Below, piece after piece: positions 1-10,370 of a stretch of 29,072 bases of DNA. The notes under the pieces are model-generated. The model had not been told where the DNA came from and did not search any database. It was given only the letters and a program-made list of their open reading frames with translations. A program made the position numbers and the translations under genes. The DNA comes from Lojkania enalia (lineage: Eukaryota; Ascomycota; Dothideomycetes; Pleosporales), in the NCBI GenBank assembly GCA_010094045.1, contig ML986728.1, positions 1 through 29,072 of the forward strand. The letters run 5' to 3'. Numbering within the stretch: the first letter of the stretch is position 1; every line of letters starts with the position of its first letter.

Positions 1-640
1 CTTAAGAATAAATAAGAGAGAAGTATTCCCAACTTTTAAAGCTCGCTTTATTAGTATAGCTATTAGAAGATCTATATCCTAATCTAAGTAGTTCTTCTAC
101 CTATAGGATAAGATTTTCCCCAGCCTAAGGATACTAAACCTTAGCTTTAAGCTTATATAGAAAGGCTCCTTTAATACTATAGTCGCCTACTTAATAGCCT
201 ATAATATAGAAAGGAGGAGTATTTCTAGCCTTCTAAAATAAACTATTAGCCTATAGGTTGCAGCTAAAATAAATTTAGATTAGTATTAGAAGGTTTTTAA
301 GAGTTTATCTAAAGTAACCTACAATCTAATACTACCCTAATCTACTCTAGTATTAATACTTTATTTTACTACAATCGCTTTCTAATAATCTAGTAAGACT
401 CTTATACCTAAAAGGTATATAACCCTAGGTAATTACTATAATTATAGTAAACTAGAATACTTCGCAAATAAATATATAGTCTTTAAAGTATAAGAGATAA
501 AGGTTAAATAAGAGAAGATTAAGGAAGAAGAGTTTCTAGATATAAATAAGTACTACCTAGATAGTTCTTAGGTAGGAAATAGAGATATCTAAGAAAACTC
601 TCCGTCCTAAACTTAAGTAAATATAACTTATTAAACATCG
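1..640 (+). pseudogene. gag: gag C-terminal part of G1, with CCHC zinc knuckle relic
   Basis: Frame 2 (codons beginning at 2, 5, 8...) reads through capsid-like sequence to a zinc-knuckle relic at 434-475. There the CX2CX4HX4C spacing is kept, but all four zinc ligands (three Cys, one His) are now Tyr (TGY or CAY changed to TAY), as RIP predicts. The region after the knuckle is Lys/Glu-rich. Gag would form the particle shell and bind RNA. The frame is broken by many TAA/TAG codons but I saw no need for a frameshift. The start lies outside the window and the end is approximate. The following pol frame is frame 1, so gag and pol are offset by -1. Confidence 0.85.
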
Positions 641-3600
641 ATTTATTATATTTATTTAGAGGAAAGTATTTCTAAATCCCTACTATTCTATATTTAAAAG
701 GTATTAGTATATAACTAAACGCCCTTGTTAATATAAGCGCTTAAAGCTTTCTATTCCTTAATTTTATAGTAGCTAGATTACTCTCCTAAGCTCTATATAT
801 ATTAATATAATATTTACCCTTTAAAATTACCGTTAAAAGTTTTTAGAACCGAATCTAAACTTTAGTTAATTAGTATATCTACTTATACCTGCGAATTAAT
901 AGGAGAACTATTTAAAACTATCTATTTATTATTATAGATCTAAGTACTTAGGATTATATTATTAGTATTAAATAGTTATATTATTTTTAACTCCAGCTAG
1001 ATATAGATAAAAATCGGATTATATAGTCCTCTAAATATCCTACTACTTATAATTCTTTACCTCCTCTTCTTATATAATTAACTCAACCAGTATATAATAA
1101 GAAAGTAGAGCTAGATATCTAGCAATATAATATTCTATAAGAAAAGGACTTATATTAGCAGTTCTATAGTTCGACTATCTATTGTATTAAGGATCTACTA
1201 AGACTACTAAAACTATATTAGTCTCTTATAACTTATAGTTTAAACAAGCTTAGAGCTCCTGTACGCCTATATATAATAAAGTTTAAACCCGATCTAAAGA
1301 AAGTCTATTCTCTTATTATCGCTCTTATCTTAGCTAATACTTTCCACTTTAATATAAAGAGGAAAGAGAACGAGTTTTTTTCTATATCTCTATACGAAAT
1401 TAAGCAGCTGATTAAAGATAAGTAAGCTCTAGAGTTAGAAGACGAGGCTAAAAACAAAGTACTAGTAAATCTCCGATTACTATTTAAATATTATAGGTAT
1501 TAGGATATATTTAGTAAAACTGCGGCTTATTAATTACTAGAATACTACCCTTATAATTATAAGATTATTCTTATAGAACTCCTCTTTAATAGTTACAGCC
1601 TGTTATATAAGTAGAATATTAAGGAGCTAGAGGTAACTAAGAAGTATATTATAAATAATCTATAGTATAGGTATATTAAGTAGAGTTAGAGCTCTTTTAT
1701 ATCCTTAATTCTTTACGTTCGCAAATCTAATAGTAACCTATATATCTATATAGATTATTATAAATTTAATACTCTTACCTATAAAAATATATATCTAATA
1801 CTATATATAAATAAACTTCTATCTAGGTCTACTAAGGTAGTAATTTTTACTAAGTTTAATATTCGTGCGGCTTTTAATAAGATTAGAATAGACCCTAGTT
1901 CTAAAGAATATACTACCTTTTAAACTTAATATAGAACCTATAAGTATAAAGTTCTACTTTTTAGATTATATAATAGTTTAATAACTTACCAGCGCTATAT
2001 AAATAACGTACTAATTAACTATCTAGATAACTTCTATATCGCTTATCTAAACGATATTCTTATCTACTTTAAAGACGAGGTGATATACGCTATCTATATT
2101 AAGAAAGTTCTTAAGAGATTATATTAAGTAGGGTTATAAATTAATATTAAGAAGAGCGAATTCTATATTACTTAAACTAAATACTTTAGCTATATTCTAT
2201 TAAATAAAGGCCTTAAAGTTAACCTAGAGAAGTTAGAAGTACTCTATAACTAGCAGCTACCTACTACTATAACAGGTATAAAATCCTTCTTAAGTTTTAC
2301 TAGATTCTATTAACAGTTTATACTAGAATTCTTACGTATTATAAAGCTAATTATTATATTATAGAGCCTTATAACCCCTTTTATATAAATTTTAGAATAT
2401 AACATTACCTTTAAGGAATTAAAGTCAGCCCTATTAAGTATACCTATACTCTACTACTTTAATTCTACATTAGAAATAAAAATAGAAACCAACGCCTCTA
2501 ATAGAGTAGTTGTAGAAATACTATTATAGAAACATTCTAACGGAAAATAGTACCCTATAATATTTTATAGTAAGGTTCTATCCAGTTTAGAACTAAACTG
2601 GAAGATCTATAATAAGAAACTATTTATAATTGTTACTACGTTTAAGTAATAGAGGGTAGAGCTTACTTCTATAGCTACTAGGACTCTAATATATACCGAT
2701 TATCGCTTACTTAAATATTTTATAATTATAAAGGTATTTAATCCTTATTAGATTTATTAAACTAAGGAATTAGTTTAATATTAGTTCTAAATTAAGTATA
2801 CTCTAGGTAAAAATAATACTAGAATAGATATCCTTAGCTATTGTAAATAAGATATAAAAAACTTAAAAGTAGCTTAAACTAATAACCGGTTAAGAGTTCT
2901 ATTTAAACTATATTAACTTCACCCCCGAATTAATACTAAATTAGTCTAGTCCTATATTATCTAAATAATAATTTAAGCAGCTATACTAAACGTTATTAAA
3001 GGCTAGGAGTAGATTATATTACTAGACTCTCTAGAGTTAATTAATATATTATTATAGGAAAACCGAGCCTTCTTTATATAGAAATATACCCTTTTACCCT
3101 ATAAGTATTAGATAGAGAATAGACTACTCCTCTATAACAATTGCTTATATATTCTATTAGATTTAGGCCTTTATATATAACTTATATAAGAGGCTTATAA
3201 CTAAGTATCCTCTGTATACCTAAGTACTACTAAAATCTATTAGTTACTATCCTAGAAGTACTATTAGAAGGGTATAGAAGCTACTTGTAAACGATATATA
3301 CGGAATTATATCTTATATTATAAAGCTTATCTAATATAAACCTAAACCCTAGGTTTTATCTACTTACTTTCTATACTAAATTAACTAATACAGCACCTAT
3401 ATATTAACTTTAAGAATTTTCCTATAGATAAGTCCGGATATAATTAGATTATAGTAGTAATTAATCGCCTGTCTAAATAAGTAGTATCTATTCCCTACTA
3501 TTATATAATTAACGTATAGGGAATAGCCGAATTGTTTATTTAATAGGTATACCGCTTTAACTATACACCCGAAACTATTATTTTAGACTAAAAACCTTAG

Positions 3601-4548
3601 TTTATATCTAGTTTCTAGTCTAAATTCTGCTGTATTTTAGGCGTGAAGATTAAACTATCTACTACTTATTATAAAGAGACTAACGGATAGATAGAGATTA
3701 TAAATAAGTATATTAATTAGAGACTACACCCTTTTATATCCTTCTACTAGAACAACTAGAGTTTTCTATTACCTATAATTAACTAAGTATAAGCAACTCT
3801 ACTCTATATAACTATTAGAATATCCCTATATTAGATCCTATACGAATTTAAACTCTATTAAAGTTAGGATTAGAAATATTCTATTAATCCTATTACTATA
3901 ATAGATAAATTAAATTATAAGAACGCTTTAGCTCTAGTAACTCGTATATATATAGTCTAGGAAACTATAAAGGCTAATATTAAGAAGACTTAGGATTGTA
4001 TATAATCTATTATTAACTATTACTAGTAACTAATTAATTAGTAAATTAGTAATATAGTCTACCTAAATATTAAAAACCTTACAGTTTAGAGACTGAGCTA
4101 AAAGCTATCCGATTAATAGAAGGGCCCTTTTAAAGTACTAGAATAGGTTAAAAACTCGTACTATCTATAGCTACCCCTAGAGTTGAGAATATATAATATC
4201 TTCGTACTAAACCTACTATATAAGAACTCCTAGGACCCTTTACTAGGGTAAAAAGCTCTAAAACTACCCGCTATCGCTATTAAGAGGGTAGAAGAGTAGG
4301 AGGTTAAAGAAATATTAGCTAGTAAGCTATATTATAAAACCCTTAAATACCGTATAAAATAGGTAGAATATAATCCTAACCCGGTTTAGTATAAAGTCTT
4401 AAATTTTATAAGTTCGCCTTATAAACTAAGAGCTTTTTATAATAAGTATCTAAATTAGCTAGAACCCTTAAAAGTTCTAACTAAATAGATTAAGGTATAT
4501 AAGAATAGTATAGAGAATATAGATTACCTAGTAGATAATAATATATAA
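640..4548 (+). pseudogene. pol: pol of G1: protease, RT, RNase H, integrase, chromodomain (RIP-inactivated)
   Basis: Frame 1 can be followed without an indel from about 700 to 4548. The protease motif ALVDSGA is recognisable at 721 with its Asp now Asn. RT spans roughly 1600-2250; the catalytic YLDD at 2044-2055 now reads YLND. RNase H covers about 2440-2860, its first Asp (2491) changed to Asn. The integrase zinc region lies at about 3190-3330 and the catalytic core at about 3410-3760, including a recognisable LSTTYY...ETNG stretch at 3658-3690. A chromodomain follows at about 4303-4470 (EVKEILASK... then KLRAFYNKYLN); such domains steer integration to chromatin. Dozens of in-frame stops replace Trp, Gln and Arg codons, so no product is possible. 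The 5' boundary with gag is approximate, and the terminal codon at 4546 may be native or RIP-made. Confidence 0.9.
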
Positions 4549-5640
4549 GAGTTAAGTAGTAGATTTAAAAACTAAAGTATAGGTCTAAAATTACTCCTCT
4601 ATAGTATTTAGAGGGTCTAATAGTAGACTATTAGATATCTCTCTAGTTCTTTCCTTCTCTACTTTTCTTCTTCTTTCTTCCCTCTAGACTCCCTCTAAAC
4701 CTCTTCTACTTTATTTTTAACCGCCTAAGAGCGCCGTAATATTAGTTTAAAGGTTAAATATTAGAGCTTCTAGAGCTGAAACCTAATAGAATAATTTAGT
4801 ACCCTAGTAGAATAAAGCTACCTAAATACTAGCCTTAAAAAGGCTAGCTTTCTAACTCTTTACAACTTAGGCTATAAACGCTAGGCTATAAGTAGATTCT
4901 AAAATAACCTTAAAGGCTATCTTTTTATCCTTCTTATCTCCTATATATTAGGCTGCTATTTATAGTTTAAGATAGTCCCGAAGAACTAGAAACTCCTCCT
5001 TATAGTAAGAGGGGATCTATAAGTATATTAGTAATAAGTATCCTACTAGTATTAGATGCAATTCGTATAGGGTTATACTTTTTATTTTATAAGGTATAAT
5101 ACTCGTATTTTTTTTAATTTTAGAGACTGAAAGGTAAATATTATATACCGCCTGCGGGCGAGCGCGTATATAGCCTAAAAGTAGATAATTTAGAAGGCCT
5201 TTAAAGAGGCTCTAAAAGGCGGGTAGAGTAATATATTAATTAATTTTTTTCTATAAGGCGTTAGTAATACTTTAATAATTAACGGTTTTAGGGATGTATA
5301 ATAATATATATAGAGTAGAAGTTGTTATTTAGTTAAGAAAGCTTAGTTAACAGCAACCTAGTAATATACTAAAGCTAGTAAATACTTGTTACTATACGCG
5401 ACAAAATTGCAATATTAATAAACCGTTATAATAGTAGTTACTAGCTAATATTTAGGTTAATTATACTTACTATAAAAACCTTACTTAATATTATATTAAT
5501 ACATAAATATATCTCTATAGGTAACTATATATATTAGCTCTTACTAATAAATATCTTAAAGAAATTTCTTTATCTAGAACCTATCTATAATAGCTCTAAT
5601 TCCCTCTTAAACTAGTATAGATAAAGACTATCAGCCTATA
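4549..5640 (+). other. G1 region between pol and 3' LTR, no gene recognised
   Basis: About 1.1 kb separates pol from the polypurine tract, long for a gypsy element. It contains a strongly pyrimidine-rich tract at about 4637-4709, whose complement reads as an Arg/Glu-rich stretch in one frame, a perfect 8-bp hairpin with a 3-nt loop (4829-4836 / 4840-4847), and a surviving CpG-rich patch at about 5147-5166. I find no domain on either strand. A decayed accessory or antisense frame is possible but unproven; otherwise this is a long 3' untranslated segment. Confidence 0.6.
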
Positions 5641-5653
5641 AGAAGGGGGGTAG
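5640..5653 (+). promoter_or_regulatory. G1 polypurine tract
   Basis: AGAAGGGGGG at 5641-5650 lies three bases before the 3' LTR start at 5654. It is the expected primer site for plus-strand DNA synthesis. The run of G has escaped RIP, as G not followed or preceded by the target dinucleotide context should. Confidence 0.8.
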
Positions 5654-5932
5654 TATAATAATACGAAGAAATCGTTCTACGAAAAGCTTTATATATAATC
5701 TTATCCTAAAGCTTTTTACTTATCTTATCCTACCCCTAGTTTCGCCCCTTTTCCCTTCTATATATAGTTATATACTCTCTTATAAGTAGTTTAGTAGTTC
5801 TTCTATATCCTTTCGTATAAGGCCTATAAGTATTAATAGAATTTCTAGGTCCCTAAACCCCTATATACTCCTATATACCTCTAAGTAGATTCGTACTATA
5901 TTTAGACCTATTATCTTATCTACGCTATTATA
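5654..5932 (+). repeat. 3' LTR of G1 (279 bp)
   Basis: Boundaries come from comparison with the solo LTR at 21359-21637 (reverse strand): both are 279 bp and match apart from mostly C/T and G/A differences. The solo copy begins TGTAACGATGCG; here the same tip reads TATAATAATACG. The end is CTATTATA in both, consistent with an original TG...CA. Immediately after 5932 the interrupted pogo element resumes with CTTCTTAC, matching C at about 7111. Confidence 0.9.
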
Positions 5933-6072
5933 CTTCTTACTATTAAAGCGTACCTATAAAACTTAGATTAACTAGCTAGTTTATTACTATATTAACTATA
6001 TTAATAACCTATCTTTCCTACTAGCTTTTAAAACTATCTTTAAGAAATTAATTATAAAGAATAATATCTATA
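5933..6072 (+). mobile_element. Cprime, first piece: pogo-like transposase C-terminal half interrupted by G1 and C
   Basis: Aligns with C from about 7111 to 7252 (tacttcttactRttaaagcg onward), i.e. just downstream of the third catalytic position of the transposase. Upstream Cprime sequence must lie left of the G1 5' LTR, outside the window. C inserted at the TA at 6071-6072; the same element continues at 7923. Confidence 0.85.
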
Positions 6073-6107
6073 ATATAAGTAGTAAGTAAGTACGCCAGGT
6101 AAGTAAG
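6073..6107 (+). repeat. C left terminal inverted repeat with 17-bp-spaced sub-repeat
   Basis: About 35 bp match the reverse complement of 7888-7922. Within it GTAAGTAAG occurs twice with a period of 17 bp (6082-6090 and 6099-6107). Families A and B show the same spacing with different sequences, so this is a likely transposase-binding pair (inference). Confidence 0.8.
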
Positions 6108-6192
6108 GGCGCTGCCTTACTAACTTTATATAATACTCTACTTTCTAATAATAATAGCTTAATCTATAAATGCTTAATCTAGCTGTAATAAA

Positions 6193-7869
6193 ATAGATAT
6201 CTTTCTAGCTATCTTAGCTATTAATAACAAGCAACTTTAAAGTAAAAGACGTGCTACTTCTATATATAATATCTCCTAAAGAATAATACGTTGACGACGC
6301 AACGGAATTACTATATAATATAATTGTAAGCTAAATTTAAAGCTTACTAAGCTAGAAGAGAAGGCTATTATTATATATATACTTAACCTAGATTTGCGAG
6401 GATTTATACCCTCTTTAAATACTATATAAGATATAGTAGATAAGCTACTTACTAAGCGCAGCGCTAGATAGGTTAGCTAGAAATAGCCTAAGAACTTTAT
6501 TAAGTAAATAAATAGCCTTAAAATATAATTTAATTAACTATATAATTATTAGAGAGCTTTATATAAAGATTCTAAAATTATTAGAGCCTAGTTTAAACTT
6601 ATAGTATATATAAAAGCTATATATAGTATCTATAATAAGGATATCTATAATTTTAATAAAGCTAGCTTTATAATAGGCAAGATATTATCTAAACTAGTTA
6701 TTATTAGCTTAGAAAGATATAGTTAGCTAAAAGCTATACAGCTAGAGAATTATAAGTAGGTTATAGTAATCTAGAGAATTAATACTACTAGGTAGATAAT
6801 CTCGCCTTTTATTATCTTTACTAGCTAATACTACCTTTCTACCTAATATAAGAGTAATAATATATCTAAGAATTGGGCTATCGGACTAAACGATAATAGA
6901 TAGATAATTAATAATCTTAGAGTTGAGTAGCTAAAGCACTTTATTATATATATAAAGGACCGTCGAGTAGGTGTATAGCAACTACTTATTCTTAATAGCT
7001 ATAAGAGCTATAACTTACTCGAATTCTAGGTAATCTATAAGGGGAATAAAATCTATACTCTCTATATACTATTATACTTATTATACCTCTTATAGCCTCT
7101 TAATATAGGTTACTTCTTACTGTTAAAGCGAACGTATAGTAGTTAGATTAAGAGCCTAATCTACGACTATATTAATTATATTATAAAGCTTAAGTTCCTT
7201 CTAACTTTCTATACTACCTACTAGTAATTAATTATAAAGAATAATATCCGTGCAAGCTTTTAAGGGGCTAGTTTAATCCTATATAATTTAGAAGTAGTAA
7301 TATTAAAGCTTAATATAAAGCTTCGTACGTTAATACTACCTACGCTAGAGGTTCTTATATAAGAAGCTAAAATATTAAGCAACCAGCGTAAATTAGAAGC
7401 TTAATTAATATTAATTCGCGATTGGATTTAAAGGTATAAAAACTTATTACCTACTTCTATTATTATAGCAATTAATTAGCTTGAAAAAAGTACTGAGGTA
7501 ATACTTTATTTAGCTATATTATTAAAGGGTTAAGTCGCTAGCCTTAAGAAAGTAAATAAAACTACTATAATATATAAATAGCGTAAAAAGAAGTAGATTT
7601 AGAAGTAAGGCACCTTATTAAAAGTAGAGGGAGAGGAGATTATTATTTAAATAGTAGTTGAGCAGCAGTTAAAGGGCGAAATATATTAAGATAAAGCGCG
7701 ATCAAGTATAAGTCGATAGGCTTCTATATACTATAGTTGTTATAGAGAAACCAGGTATAACTTATATGCGTGCGAGAGAGATATTATAAATACTACTTAA
7801 TTAAGAATATATATTATATTTGTAGTATTTTAATACGTTGTAAAAATATATTACTAGAATAGTTAAAAA
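6193..7869 (+). pseudogene. C transposase: psq and CENP-B/Tc5 HTH domains, DDE_1 core, zinc knuckle; all catalytic Asp lost
   Basis: Frame 1 is continuous without indels. A psq-type HTH relic (ATSIYNIS) at about 6256-6280 is followed by a CENP-B/Tc5-type HTH (KLTKLEEKAI... LNLDLRGFIPSL) at about 6340-6420. The DDE core has its three positions at 6655 (NFNKASF), 6994 (LILNSYKSYN) and 7102 (PLNIGYF). All three Asp codons are now AAT/Asn. Spacing is 112 and 35 residues between them, as in pogo/Fot DD35D enzymes. A Cys/His knuckle relic lies at about 7730-7770. The start is inferred at an ATA at 6193 (from ATG); both ends are approximate. The protein would cut and rejoin the element ends at TA targets, but many stops make it dead. 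Confidence 0.88.
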
Positions 7870-7887
7870 AGTTAATAAGGTAGTATA

Positions 7888-7922
7888 CTTGCTTATCTAG
7901 CGCACTTACTTACTACTTATAT
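7888..7922 (-). repeat. C right terminal inverted repeat
   Basis: Reverse complement begins ATATAAGTAGTAAGTAAGTG, matching the left end, then diverges. The second 17-bp-spaced unit reads ATAAGCAAG here, a partly degraded version of GTAAGTAAG. Confidence 0.8.
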
Positions 7923-8007
7923 TATAAGCTTTTAAGTTATAAATCTAGTTCTATTTAAATTAAATATAATTCTATTATAATTAAACGTTAAACTTTAAAT
8001 ACTTATA
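7923..8007 (+). mobile_element. Cprime, second piece, between C and B1
   Basis: Continues the Cprime transposase sequence (AAGCTTTTAAG matches C at 7254-7264) for 85 bp before B1 interrupts it at the TA at 8006-8007. It resumes at 9897. No feature beyond the decayed frame. Confidence 0.8.
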
Positions 8008-8046
8008 ATATATTATATAAGCAAGCTAATTACCTAAGGGAGCTAA

Positions 8047-9789
8047 TTATAATACTAAGACTATACTAAAATCGCGACTACTTTTCGCAAAATATTATAC
8101 TTTCTTATATTCTATTATATTATATAGTATAGTAGCCTATTCTTCTATATTTATAGTATTATTTTTACACGTCTACGAGTTATATCTAGCCTTACTATAT
8201 TACCTATAGTACTTTTAAGTCGGCTAGCCTCTATTAACGCGCGCCTTCTTTCTACTCTTCTTCCTATTAGTATAAGTGCTAAACTCTTTTAGAGTAGTTA
8301 ATTAAACGCCTTCTTTAATTATTAGATTACCTTCCTTCTATATATACTTTCTTTTATGCGATCGACGTTATATAGCAGCCTTATTAGCTACTTAAAGCTT
8401 AGTAACGTAAGTATACAATAGTATATTTTTATATATTATATACGTAGTACCCTTTATAAACTATTTAAATGCCTCTACTATTAAAGTAGGTAAACTATCT
8501 AGGTGCTTTTAAACTCTTAATCGAACGTACGCAGATTAAAACCTAAATTTAATAGGATTACTTAGTATTTTTAACTCTTAAAGGGTATCTTCGACTATAA
8601 AAGGTATTAGCGTATATAGTCGAACTTTAAGCTTTAATAGTACTATATCTAAGTCGAATAGAACTAGACTAGTACCTTAAAAGCTACTTAAGATATTACT
8701 CTTTATAATTGCTACGTTAAAAGCTACTTTAAAATAAGATAAGAACTTAATTTTTATAATATAGTTAATATAACCGTATATCAGCTGCTCGATTTAGCGC
8801 CCGTACGTAGTTTTTAAAGGTAAGAAACAACCTATATTTAGTAGCTATAGTAGGTACAACGAATATAGAGGTATATAGAAAGTAATAATATTCTTTTCCT
8901 TATAGAGCTGCCTAAATTTAAGCGAGTTATAGCTCTTATAGCTATTAAGAATTAGCAATTAATATATACTAATAGTATAATCCTTTATATATATATTAAA
9001 GTACTTTAACTACTTAATACTAATATTATTTATCGTCCAACTGTTATTAGTAACCTATATAGCTTAGGTTAGTAGAATATCGTCTTCTTTATACTATATA
9101 GAGAGGTGGTAGATACCTGTAAAGATAATAAAAGGTAGTATTATCTATCCTATCGCGTTAATACTCTAGATAATTATAGTCTACTTATAATTATCTAGCT
9201 AGAGCTGCTTTAGTTAATTCTATCTCTTAGAGCTAGTAACTACTACTCCTATCGATATTACGCCTATTATAAAGCCTAATTTGTTAAAGTTGTATATATC
9301 TTCGTTAATAATACTATACTTAGCCTTTATATTCTATATAAAGTAGAACTAGTTTCTTATAACCTTAGAATCCTTATATTTAGCTTTTAAATAGTTGTAC
9401 TTTTAATTGAATTTAACCTTAAGCTTAGATATATATTTAATAAAGTTCTCTACTCAATTCTTTCTAATCTAGCTAGTAGAGCGCGCAGCTAGTAGTAAAT
9501 TAGCTATATTTTAAATAGTAGTAAGCTATAGCAGAAATCCTCTTATATCTAGATCTAGTATATACTAAACAATTACCTACTCCTTAGTCTTACTAAGCTT
9601 TATTAAATTAGGCTAGTAATCGCGTTATAGAGCTATTCTTTACCTTTATATACTAAGTATACTTTAGGAGATATTATAGATTAATATAATACGATGTATA
9701 GTTAGTATCATGTCTTATTAAAGAGCTTAGAGTATAGGCTATATTCTAGCTTCTTTCTAAATTAATTCTACAGTTATTAATTATAGTAT
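8047..9789 (-). pseudogene. B1 transposase, pogo/DDE_1, all three catalytic Asp replaced by Asn
   Basis: Placed by its collinear copies B2 and B3. The inferred start is an ATA (from ATG) at 9787-9789 and the TAA stop at 8047-8049 lies inside the terminal repeat, giving 580 codons. The catalytic positions are 9283-9285 (GTT on plus, so Asn), 8944-8946 (ATT, Asn) and 8836-8838 (ATT, Asn). Numerous stops replace Gln, Trp and Arg. As a transposase it would have excised and integrated the B family; this is the most RIP-damaged of the three copies. Confidence 0.85.
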
Positions 9790-9837
9790 AATACTATAAA
9801 GTATAATTATCGTAATTTTAGTAGGGTTTTAGTATTA

Positions 9838-9886
9838 TAATCAGCTTGCTTAGGTAATCAGCTTGCTTAGGTAATCAGCTCGCTTA
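9838..9886 (-). repeat. Three tandem 17-bp units in the right terminal repeat of B1
   Basis: TAATCAGCTTGCTTAGG occurs at 9838-9854 and again identically at 9855-9871, followed by a 15-base partial unit at 9872-9886. B2 and B3 have only two units at each end. The added unit accounts exactly for B1 being 17 bp longer. Confidence 0.92.
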
Positions 9887-9896
9887 TACTATACGT

Positions 9897-10370
9897 TACT
9901 AGAGTAAAAAGTTATAGTAATATAGAAGGTTAGAACTTCTTATAATTTTTAGAAATTTAATATATAAAAGTAGCTACTTTATAATTATATTTAAAGTTAT
10001 TAGAATTTATTATCTTCTATTCTATTTAAAATAGTAGAATAGTTCTATAAAAGCTATTAAAAAAAATAGATTACCTAGATATCTTATAATAAAACTAAAT
10101 AGCTCTATAAAAGCTATTAAAAAAATAGATTACCTAGATATCTTATAATAAAACTAAATAGCTACTCTAAAGTAGACTATTAAAAATCTTAAATAGTATA
10201 AGTAGTATAAAAGAAAACGTATATAAAAAGAAGGTACTCTATTAGTTAAATAAGGCCTTAAAAAGGCTTCTAGTACGATAGGAGGTAAAAGGCGTTAGTA
10301 GGAGCTATTAGTACTAAATAGTATATAGTATATATAATAGTGCGTATACTATAAAATATCTAAATATAAT
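9897..10370 (+). mobile_element. Cprime, third piece: transposase C-terminus and zinc-knuckle relic
   Basis: Resumes at TACTAGAG after B1, matching C at about 7341-7350 (TACGCTAGAG). It then parallels the C tail through a basic stretch at about 10200-10290 (comparable to the Lys/Arg-rich stretch of C at about 7580-7680) and a knuckle-like relic at about 10310-10360. A 60-bp tandem duplication at 10041-10159 lies inside it. Similarity to C is weaker here than upstream, so Cprime may be a different subfamily. Its 3' end may be the CTTACTTACTTATAT at 10841-10855, which resembles the C terminal repeat. Confidence 0.6.
10041..10159 (+). repeat. 60-bp tandem duplication
   Basis: 10041-10100 and 10101-10159 are near-identical (start AGTTCTATAAAAGCTATT / AGCTCTATAAAAGCTATT), differing by one T/C and one A fewer in an A-run. 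A third copy begins (AGCTACTCT) and breaks off. The near identity in such a mutated setting suggests that the duplication is recent relative to the main RIP events. Confidence 0.92.

Larger units (their letters stand above)
1..5932 (+). mobile_element. G1: Ty3/gypsy chromovirus-type LTR retrotransposon, 5' end outside window
   Basis: The order gag, protease, reverse transcriptase, RNase H, integrase, chromodomain, polypurine tract, LTR is readable on the plus strand, which defines a Ty3/gypsy element with a chromodomain. The window opens in the C-terminal part of gag, so the 5' LTR, primer site and gag N-terminus lie upstream. The whole element is RIP-mutated. It was inserted in the pogo remnant Cprime, whose sequence resumes at 5933. 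The 3' LTR has the same length (279 bp) as a solo LTR at 21359-21637. What I see are decayed frames and conserved motifs; assignment to the chromovirus branch is inferred from the chromodomain. Confidence 0.93.
6073..7922 (+). mobile_element. C: complete Tc1/mariner-superfamily pogo/Fot-like transposon (1850 bp)
   Basis: Both ends start with the same inverted terminal sequence (ATATAAGTAGTAAGTAAGT) and are flanked by TA (6071-6072 and 7923-7924). Removing the element and one TA rejoins Cprime exactly in register with C's own sequence (AATATCTATATAAGC against AATATCCGTGCAAGC at 7243-7257), differing only by transitions. It therefore inserted into a copy of its own family. A decayed transposase fills most of it. 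Confidence 0.93.
8008..9896 (-). mobile_element. B1: complete pogo-like transposon, minus strand (1889 bp)
   Basis: Both ends carry the family-B inverted repeat (right end reverse complement ACGTATAGTATAAGCGAGC) and are flanked by TA at 8006-8007 and 9897-9898. It is homologous over its full length to B2 and B3, each exactly 1872 bp; the extra 17 bp is one additional copy of the sub-terminal repeat at its right end. Apart from that insertion, every position I checked (start, three catalytic codons, stop) lies at the same offset as in B3, so no net indel is evident. Confidence 0.93.

Noticed and set aside
4637..4709. Minus-strand Arg/Glu-rich gene suggested by the pyrimidine-rich tract
   Set aside because: Low-complexity purine tracts read as Arg/Glu in any genome. 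No start, domain or extended frame could be supported.
7100..7260. Direct duplication of 5933-6072 and about 7111-7252 as a tandem repeat
   Set aside because: They are homologous segments of two nested pogo copies (Cprime and C), not a local duplication. The C ends and TA flanks between them show it.
9838..9886. Short regularly spaced repeats resembling a CRISPR array
   Set aside because: The units are directly tandem without spacers, and they are the sub-terminal repeats of a pogo transposon found at both ends of all B copies.
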